This document shows positions 1-5,281 of a stretch of 8,110 nt of DNA, in pieces. Positions within the stretch are counted from its first letter, which is position 1, and each line of letters starts with the position of its first letter. The notes under the pieces are model-generated. The model saw only the letters and a program-made list of their open reading frames with translations, ran no database searches and was not told where the DNA came from. A program made the translations under genes and the position numbers. Origin of the DNA: Planctomycetota bacterium (GTDB lineage Bacteria > Planctomycetota > Phycisphaerae > Sedimentisphaerales > Anaerohalosphaeraceae); contig JAAYQH010000388.1 of NCBI GenBank assembly GCA_012519365.1, positions 1 through 8,110 on the forward strand, read 5' to 3'.

Positions 1-2
1 CG

Positions 3-1080
3 GCGTATGTCCCTGCCGGGGCGATTCAATTCGAGGTGGACAATGCGGCCGGTTACTCGGTGGGCGAATTCATTATTGTTCAGCGCACACCCAATCAATT
101 CTGGATTGATGACCTGGCGATGGGACAGTGGGGCTGGACGCCGAGCGGATATAACGTGGAGTATGAGCGGCATATTGCAGCAATTTTGGGCAATACGGTC
201 ACGGTCGATGCACCGCTGGTTGACGTCATTCAGGACAAGTACGGGGGCGGACGGATTTACAAGCCGACAATGATTTCTCGTATCCGTCAAAGTGGTGTCG
301 AAAATCTGCGTATTGAGTCGTGTTACAATGGACAGACCGACGAGGAGCATCCCTGGAACGCGGTGCGGGTGCGTTATGCCGAGGATTGCTGGGTGCGCGG
401 CATAACGGCCCAGTATTTTGCTTATTCCTGCGTCAACGTGTCCGCTTATGCAAGACGTGTTACCATTGAGGATTGTGCCTTCCTCGATCCGAAGTCTCTT
501 ATTACCGGCGGTCGCCGCTATTCGTTTAACCTTGAAAGCACGGCCACACGCATTCTTTTTCAGCGTTGCTATTCGCAGGAGTCTCGCCATGATTTTGTGC
601 TGGGCTCCAAGACACGCGGTCCCAACACCTTTGTGGATTGTTATGCAGATCGGTCTTTTGCCGACAGTGGACCGCATCATCGATGGTCCACCGGAGCCTT
701 GTTTGATAATGTCTATTCGAGTAATACGCTGGCGGTGGAAAACCGCCAAAGCAGCGGTTCCGGGCATGGGTGGTCGGGCGCTCAAATAGTATTCTGGAAC
801 TGTCAGGCGACGAATCAGAAGTGTGATGCTCCCAAAGGGGCGATGAATTTTGCCATTGGTTCTCGCGCGAATAAACGTGAAGGCTCGTGGGCGCCCGAGG
901 AACCGTTTGGCTGGTGGGAACATCAATGGCAGGTGGTTACCCCCCGCAGTCTCTATTTTCAGCAGTTGGCCGATCGGCGAGGGGAGGCGGCGGTCGATGC
1001 GGTTGCCTTGCCCGCACAGAGAGAAGGACGTATTTGGGATGCCTTGTCGGCCTGGAAGGGGGAAGATCGCTTTCAGCCTT
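3..1080 (+). other. Protein domain: right-handed parallel beta-helix, unassigned family
   Basis: This is the C-terminal part of a beta-helix of the pectate lyase superfamily type, without its N-terminus. Striking motifs are 'GGRRYSFNLE' (508-537), 'RHDFVLGSKTRGPN' (585-626), 'GPHHRWSTG' (669-695) and 'GHGWSGAQIVFWNC' (762-803). The clustered His, Arg, Asp and Trp residues look like a conserved functional face, but this reading is inference. I could not match it to a named polysaccharide lyase or glycoside hydrolase family. It resembles the loosely annotated 'right-handed parallel beta-helix repeat-containing' proteins of Planctomycetota and Bacteroidota. Confidence 0.7.
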
Positions 1081-3338
1081 GTCCGCTAAGAGACGAGCCC
1101 AAAGATCAGCCGCTGGTTATCGGGGCATCCGTCATCTTTGAAGTTGTTCCGCAGCCGAACGCTGCTATCGTCGAATACCAATGGTATGAGGTATTCGACT
1201 CGGACTACATCAGGATCGGGGACAATGGTCCGCTGCTGATTTTGTCGAATGCCCAGGCCTCTGACTTCGGACGGACGTTTTTCTGTCGTGTGGTAACCGA
1301 CAAAGGGCCCTACTGGTCGGAGAGGGCGAAAATCGTGAATGCGGCCGGTCCAACCAATATCGCGTTGGGCCAGCCTGCACGTACCAGCAGTGTGTACGGC
1401 AGCAGTTATACCGCCGACAAGGCCGTGGATGGACAGGCCGCTACCTTTTGGAATTCTGCGGCGTCGGATGATTATCCCTGGTGGGTGGTTGATACTCAGC
1501 AGCCGTATTCTATTGCTGTCGTACGTTTTATCAATAGGGCAACAGCGACGGCGTCGCTGCTGGCGCGGTTGAGCGATCTGCAGGTTGAAGTGCTGGACGG
1601 GCCATGGCCGGAATGCGAGGTGATTTTTACGTCTGCCTTGATCAATCCGGGCAATGTGATGAACATCCAGAACGAAGGCCCCAACGGACAGTTGACCTGT
1701 CCTCTGCCCCCATTGACAACCGGCCGTTATGTACGCGTGTCCAAGCTGACAGGGCCGGGGCAAAGTTACTCGGATACCCAGACCAATATCGCCGAGATTC
1801 AGGTTTTCGCCGCGGCATCTATCCCGCCGGCACCCGAGCAGCTGACGGCTCAGCCGGACGATGGGAAGATCACGCTGAACTGGCAGAATATCGACGATGC
1901 AGATATTTGCGGGTATGTAGTCTATCGTTCCACCACACAAGGCGGGGGCTATAGACGTATTGCCGAGGCCCTGACTGAATGTGTTTATAGGGATGAAAGC
2001 GAATTGGATATAAACAAGCGTTATTATTATTGCGTTCGAGCAGAAAACACCGCGGGGCAGTTGTCGAATTTTTCCAATGAGGCAGCCGCGCGGCCGCAGT
2101 TTTCTCCCGCTGCCCCGAGGGGAATTGGGGCCGCCGGCAGCGACGGCGTTGTATACCTTGTCTGGCAGCCCGCTACCCAGCCGGATTTTTTGCACTACAC
2201 GGTGTATCGCAGCCGTTTCGCCGATAGCGGTTTTCTTCCGATTGTCGAAGGGGTGACAGGGTGTGAGTACCTGGACGAGAGCGTCGAAAACGGTAAAACG
2301 TATTATTATACGCTTACCATTACGAATGAGGAGGGAACCGAATCGGCATTTTGTGAACCGACAGCGGTGATTCCGAGCGTCTGGGCCAATTTCCCGGAAA
2401 ATGCGGCATTGCACAAGCCGACCACGGCCAGCAGTTATTACGCCGATGCGGTTCCGGGATACGCCGTCGATGGTCTGGTTTTGGATTATCCGTACATCTG
2501 GCATTCTGGGCGGTTTGATACGGATTTGCAGCCCTGGATACAGATCGATTTGGAAGCGGCTTTTGCGATAGAGCGGGTTTTGATTTATAACCGTAACCAC
2601 CCCGGCACCTATTCTCGCAATCGTGATTTTGATTTGGATATTCACGATGATCGAGGTGGGCTTGTCTGGTCGAACTATGATGAAACAACAGGGCAAGGTG
2701 AATTGATCAATCCGGGCAACCGGATGAACAGCCCGGCGGTGATTGATTACATCGTGCCTTACAACGCCTTGGGGCGTTTTGTCAAATTGACCAAACGAAG
2801 TGGTTTAGTGGGGGATGCGGCCACGGCCAATATTTCGGAAATTGAGGTTTGTCCGAGGCTTTTGGTAGCGCCGGTAACCGGTCTGACGGTTCAGGGTGGT
2901 AAACAATCGGTGCTGTTGAGATGGGACATCCACCCCGATCCTGCGGCGGATTTTTGTATCTATCGACGCAGCCAGACCGACAGCGACTATTTTCGGCTGG
3001 CCTATAGCGGAGGGACAACTGCCTTTACAGACACAACGGCGATGCGGGGGACGTGGTATTATTATAGTGTAACGGCAGTGGACGACCGAGGTCATGAGTC
3101 CGGCTATTGCCCAGAGCAGCCGGCGGCACTCATTTTGTCGGCCGATCTGGACAACGATAACAAGGTGGATTGGACGGATTTTTCCGTTCTGAGCCGCCAA
3201 TGGCTGACGGATGGTTTTATGATACCTTCGGCGGATATAGCTCCGGAGGGAGGCGATGGCATCGTGAATATTGACGATTTACTTGTCGTGATCGAACAAT
3301 GGCTGATAAATAATTTTATGGAAAGGACAGATTCATGA
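3..3338 (+). CDS. Large secreted modular beta-helix protein with F5/8C, FN3 and dockerin modules (5' partial)
   Basis: The frame is open to the left edge, so the true start lies upstream; the GTG at 36 is only the first possible start codon and sits inside the fold. About 1,111 residues are visible (residue = position/3). Order: end of a right-handed parallel beta-helix (to about 1080), Ig-like domain (about 1092-1345), F5/8C-like module (1350-1836), FN3 (1836-2100), FN3 (2103-2375), second F5/8C-like module (2388-2858), FN3 (2868-3135) and type I dockerin (3141-3321). The helix has repeated short turns such as 'VTIEDCAFLDP' and 'ILFQRCYSQ', as in pectate-lyase-like folds. F5/8C modules often bind sugars, FN3 modules act as spacers and dockerins anchor proteins, so an extracellular polysaccharide-acting or -binding role is likely. 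The catalytic family is not recognised. The signal peptide is presumably upstream and cannot be seen. The stop overlaps the next gene by ATGA, which suggests translational coupling. Confidence 0.95.
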   Translation, partial: AYVPAGAIQFEVDNAAGYSVGEFIIVQRTPNQFWIDDLAMGQWGWTPSGYNVEYERHIAAILGNTVTVDAPLVDVIQDKYGGGRIYKPTMISRIRQSGVENLRIESCYNGQTDEEHPWNAVRVRYAEDCWVRGITAQYFAYSCVNVSAYARRVTIEDCAFLDPKSLITGGRRYSFNLESTATRILFQRCYSQESRHDFVLGSKTRGPNTFVDCYADRSFADSGPHHRWSTGALFDNVYSSNTLAVENRQSSGSGHGWSGAQIVFWNCQATNQKCDAPKGAMNFAIGSRANKREGSWAPEEPFGWWEHQWQVVTPRSLYFQQLADRRGEAAVDAVALPAQREGRIWDALSAWKGEDRFQPCPLRDEPKDQPLVIGASVIFEVVPQPNAAIVEYQWYEVFDSDYIRIGDNGPLLILSNAQASDFGRTFFCRVVTDKGPYWSERAKIVNAAGPTNIALGQPARTSSVYGSSYTADKAVDGQAATFWNSAASDDYPWWVVDTQQPYSIAVVRFINRATATASLLARLSDLQVEVLDGPWPECEVIFTSALINPGNVMNIQNEGPNGQLTCPLPPLTTGRYVRVSKLTGPGQSYSDTQTNIAEIQVFAAASIPPAPEQLTAQPDDGKITLNWQNIDDADICGYVVYRSTTQGGGYRRIAEALTECVYRDESELDINKRYYYCVRAENTAGQLSNFSNEAAARPQFSPAAPRGIGAAGSDGVVYLVWQPATQPDFLHYTVYRSRFADSGFLPIVEGVTGCEYLDESVENGKTYYYTLTITNEEGTESAFCEPTAVIPSVWANFPENAALHKPTTASSYYADAVPGYAVDGLVLDYPYIWHSGRFDTDLQPWIQIDLEAAFAIERVLIYNRNHPGTYSRNRDFDLDIHDDRGGLVWSNYDETTGQGELINPGNRMNSPAVIDYIVPYNALGRFVKLTKRSGLVGDAATANISEIEVCPRLLVAPVTGLTVQGGKQSVLLRWDIHPDPAADFCIYRRSQTDSDYFRLAYSGGTTAFTDTTAMRGTWYYYSVTAVDDRGHESGYCPEQPAALILSADLDNDNKVDWTDFSVLSRQWLTDGFMIPSADIAPEGGDGIVNIDDLLVVIEQWLINNFMERTDS
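1350..1836 (+). other. Protein domain: F5/8 type C (discoidin, CBM32-like) module 1
   Basis: The module opens with 'NIALGQPARTSSVYGSSY' and 'ADKAVDGQAATFWNS', the usual start of an F5/8C domain (Asn-Ala-Leu-Gly-Lys-Pro-like, then an Ala-Val-Asp-Gly turn). It continues with 'WWVVDTQQPYSIAVVRFINR' and ends with 'GRYVRVSKLTG' and 'NIAEIQVF'. Modules of this type often bind galactose-like or other sugars on cell walls and algal polysaccharides. The ligand cannot be predicted here. It has a sister copy at 2388-2858. Confidence 0.85.
1638..1654 (+). repeat. 17-base direct repeat, copy 1 (in F5/8C module 1)
   Basis: The sequence TTGATCAATCCGGGCAA occurs here and again at 2703-2719. In both places it encodes Leu-Ile-Asn-Pro-Gly-Asn at the equivalent point of an F5/8C module. 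It is best read as a trace of module duplication or strong constraint, and not as a mobile or regulatory repeat. Confidence 0.8.
1836..2375 (+). other. Protein domain: tandem fibronectin type III modules 1 and 2
   Basis: Two consecutive FN3 modules share the same landmarks. The first has 'KITLNWQNIDDADICGYVVY' and ends with 'KRYYYCVRAENTAGQLS'. The second has 'VVYLVWQPATQPDFLHYTVY' and ends with 'KTYYYTLTITNEEGTES'. The Trp in strand B, the Tyr-x-Val-Tyr-Arg strand C and the Tyr-Tyr-Tyr strand F are typical of bacterial FN3 spacers in secreted glycan-degrading proteins. They most likely separate the two F5/8C modules and have no catalytic role. Confidence 0.85.
2388..2858 (+). other. Protein domain: F5/8 type C (discoidin, CBM32-like) module 2
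   Basis: This is a second F5/8C-like module, opening with 'NAALHKPTTASSYY' and 'PGYAVDGLVLDYPYIWHS', then 'PWIQIDLEAAFAIERVLIYN' and closing with 'GRFVKLTKRSG' and 'NISEIEVC'. It has the classical 'IQIDL...I..V.IYNR' core more clearly than module 1. Like module 1 it carries the insertion 'LINPGN-x-MN'. A carbohydrate-binding role is the default expectation of the family; the ligand is unknown. Confidence 0.88.
2703..2719 (+). repeat. 17-base direct repeat, copy 2 (in F5/8C module 2)
   Basis: Exact second copy of the 17-mer at 1638-1654, in the same reading frame and in the matching place of the second F5/8C module. The bases around it diverge, although the protein motif goes on as 'GN-x-MN' in both. 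Confidence 0.8.
2868..3135 (+). other. Protein domain: fibronectin type III module 3
   Basis: The module begins 'VAPVTGLTVQGGKQSVLLRW', continues through 'ADFCIYRRSQTDSDYFRLAY' and ends 'GTWYYYSVTAVDDRGHESGY'. The pattern matches the two FN3 modules upstream. It links the second F5/8C module to the dockerin. Confidence 0.85.
3141..3321 (+). other. Protein domain: C-terminal type I dockerin
   Basis: Two EF-hand-like calcium loops are present. The first is 'DLDNDNKVDWTDFSVLSRQW', with Asp at loop positions 1, 3, 5, 9 and 12. The second is 'DIAPEGGDGIVNIDDLLVVI' followed by Glu-Gln-Trp-Leu. The second loop is lengthened before its Asp-Gly, which is a common form in Planctomycetota. Dockerins bind cohesins on scaffold proteins or the cell surface. 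No cohesin lies in this window, and the other two proteins have no dockerin. Confidence 0.9.
3322..3327 (+). promoter_or_regulatory. Ribosome binding site of the GH97 gene
   Basis: AAAGGA stands 7 bases before the ATG at 3335 and lies within the last codons of the upstream gene. It favours that ATG over the in-frame ATG at 3341 (13 bases away). Together with the ATGA stop/start overlap it suggests coupled translation. Confidence 0.7.
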
Positions 3339-5221
3339 GGATGTTACACAGGTCGAGACGTTTATTTCTTCCCTTTCTGCTTATTTTGCTCACGGCCGCA
3401 GGCCTCAATTCTGCAGCAGATTATTCGGTGGCCTCGCCGGACGGAAACATTGCCGTTACGGTGACGGTCGATGAGGAGAACGGGACATTATTCTATCGCA
3501 TTGAAAGTCGAGGCAGCGAGATTGTTTCGGCCAGTCCTGTCGGCATCCATACCAGCCGGGGTGATTTTCGCACCGGATTGACGTTTGTAAGCCAATCTGT
3601 CAATGAAATCAATGAGACCTATATCCTGCCGCATGGGAAAGTTTCGACCTACAAAAATCACGCCAACGAACAGACTCTGCGTCTGAGCAAAAACGGGCAA
3701 TCCATTGAAATACTGTTTCGTGCTTACAATGACGGAGTCGCCTTTTGCTTTGTCATCCCCGGCAGCGGCGAAATCGAGTTTTTTGAGGAAACCAGTGCCA
3801 TCCATTTGGCCGGACGGGACGTTACCTATTGGGGGCAGCAGCATCCCAATCGATATGGCTATGAGGGTTCCCTCGGGCCGGTCACCGCAGACCGTTTATC
3901 CGTTCCGGTTCTGGCCTGCCTCAAAGACAGCGGCCATTATGTATTGATGGGTCAAGCGGCTACCTATGGACATTATATTCAGCCGCATTTTGAACGCTCA
4001 GGGTCGGCCTTTCGGTATTGTTTTCCGCTGGATCAATCGCGAATCGGTCCGGTTCGCAGCACGCTTCCGTTCCAATCACCGTGGCGAATGATTATTATTT
4101 CGCCGAGTACACCGGCTCGGATCGTCGAGTCGTATTTGGTGGAAAATCTCAACCCGTCCACCGATTCAAGACTGCTGAATCCCGATGGTACAGTCCGGCA
4201 ATGGGTTCGTTCCGGACGGGCGATGTGGGATTATATAGCCGGCGACCGGGACAATCCGATAATGTGGGTGGATTTAGTCGCAGCGATGGGGTGGGAGTAT
4301 TATCTGGCGGATGCGGGATTTGCCGATCGCTGGGGTGGTGAGCAAGCCGTTCGTAAAGCAATCCGCTATGCCGCTTCGAAAAATGTCGGTATTATCGGCT
4401 GGGCGCATACGCGCGACTATGACACCTACGAAAAAGCCGCCGCCGCGATGCGCCGTTATGCTGAATGGGGACTAAAGGGCGCCAAGATTGATTTCTTTGA
4501 CCATAACACCCATGATGAAAATCCGACGCAGTGGCGCGATTATGAGGATACGCAGCGGAGTCTTCAGATGCGCGACTGGATATTCGAGCTGGGTATTGAG
4601 AACCGTTTCGTGCTGGAGCTGCACGGCAATACGATGCCGAGCGGCGAACGACGGCGCTATCCCCATTTGATGACGCTTGAAGGGGTTGACGGAATGGAAC
4701 GAAAAACCAAACCTGCCGCCAATGACCTGACGATTCCCTATATGCGGAACGTCATGGGGCCGGTTAGTTATACGGTTATCCATTTTGACAGATCACCCGG
4801 GTCCGATGCCTATCAACTGGCGATGCCCATTGTGTATGAAGCCGGCATCATGATTTACGCCGAACATGGACAGAAGCTGCTTGCCTGGACCGGCAAAGAG
4901 ATGATTCAGAAGATTCCTTCGGCCTGGGACGAAACTCGATTTATCGAAGGCAAGCCTGCCGAATACATTCTCCTTGCCCGACGAAAAGGACAGGACTGGT
5001 TCGTTGCCGGTATGACCGACCAGGCGCGCACGGCTGTGTTTGAGCTGGACTTTCTGGATGAAAATTGTAGCTATGCCGCGCTTATCTTTAGAGATCAGAC
5101 ACAGGACGCGATGGACAGAGAAATACGAACCGTTACGCGTGCAAGCATGCTGTCGATTCCCATGCTGCAGCGGGGCGGCTTTGCGATGCACCTTAGCCCC
5201 GTTGCCCCGGTTGCTCCTTAA
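3335..5221 (+). CDS. Secreted GH97 family alpha-glycosidase, retaining (alpha-galactosidase-like) type
   Basis: The 628-residue protein has a signal peptide (Arg-rich start, then 'LFLPFLLILLTAAGL', likely cleavage after 'NSA' or 'SAA' near residue 27). Next come the GH97 N-terminal beta-sandwich (about 28-265, 'SPDGNIAVTV' to 'PWRMIIIS'), the catalytic (beta/alpha)8 barrel (about 280-520) and the C-terminal beta domain (about 528-625, from 'PSAWDETRFIEGKPAEY'). The length is normal for the family. Asp386 in 'AKIDFFD' matches the nucleophile of retaining GH97 enzymes (Asp415 of BT1871). Glu449 in 'HLMTLEGVDGME' fits the acid/base. GH97 enzymes remove alpha-linked glucose or galactose from chain ends and need calcium. 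Retaining members are mainly alpha-galactosidases, with beta-L-arabinopyranosidase activity also reported, so the exact sugar is open. Its neighbours are the dockerin protein (4-base overlap) and the lyase fusion 60 bases downstream. It probably acts in the periplasm or outside the cell. Confidence 0.95.
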   Translation: MRMLHRSRRLFLPFLLILLTAAGLNSAADYSVASPDGNIAVTVTVDEENGTLFYRIESRGSEIVSASPVGIHTSRGDFRTGLTFVSQSVNEINETYILPHGKVSTYKNHANEQTLRLSKNGQSIEILFRAYNDGVAFCFVIPGSGEIEFFEETSAIHLAGRDVTYWGQQHPNRYGYEGSLGPVTADRLSVPVLACLKDSGHYVLMGQAATYGHYIQPHFERSGSAFRYCFPLDQSRIGPVRSTLPFQSPWRMIIISPSTPARIVESYLVENLNPSTDSRLLNPDGTVRQWVRSGRAMWDYIAGDRDNPIMWVDLVAAMGWEYYLADAGFADRWGGEQAVRKAIRYAASKNVGIIGWAHTRDYDTYEKAAAAMRRYAEWGLKGAKIDFFDHNTHDENPTQWRDYEDTQRSLQMRDWIFELGIENRFVLELHGNTMPSGERRRYPHLMTLEGVDGMERKTKPAANDLTIPYMRNVMGPVSYTVIHFDRSPGSDAYQLAMPIVYEAGIMIYAEHGQKLLAWTGKEMIQKIPSAWDETRFIEGKPAEYILLARRKGQDWFVAGMTDQARTAVFELDFLDENCSYAALIFRDQTQDAMDREIRTVTRASMLSIPMLQRGGFAMHLSPVAPVAP

Positions 5222-5260
5222 AGAATCGGTCAGCCTAAGGACGTTTTTGAGGCAAGTACC

Positions 5261-5270
5261 CCTGTACAGG
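5261..5270. repeat. 10-base perfect palindrome before the lyase gene
   Basis: CCTGTACAGG is its own reverse complement. It sits in the 60-base gap between the GH97 and lyase genes, and its last three bases (AGG) are part of the likely ribosome binding site. It could be a small operator or chance; no second copy is present in the gap. Confidence 0.3.
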
Positions 5271-5271
5271 A
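5268..5271 (+). promoter_or_regulatory. Probable ribosome binding site of the lyase fusion gene
   Basis: AGGA followed by a purine-rich AAGAAGAGAG runs up to the ATG at 5282, with 10 bases between AGGA and the start. This is a moderate site. The start is supported more by the signal peptide that follows directly. Confidence 0.55.
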
Positions 5272-5281
5272 AAGAAGAGAG

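Noticed and set aside
1086..2696. 536-codon open frame on the - strand
   Set aside because: It lies wholly inside the F5/8C-FN3 coding region of the first gene, its product is low in recognisable domains and rich in Arg/Ile/Pro runs, and it is explained by the codon pattern of the opposite strand.
2021..3065. Repeated TAT-TAT-TAT tracts (2021-2030, 2301-2310, 3056-3065) as a microsatellite
   Set aside because: Each encodes the Tyr-Tyr-Tyr of strand F in one of the three FN3 modules, so they are protein-level repeats and not a DNA repeat array.
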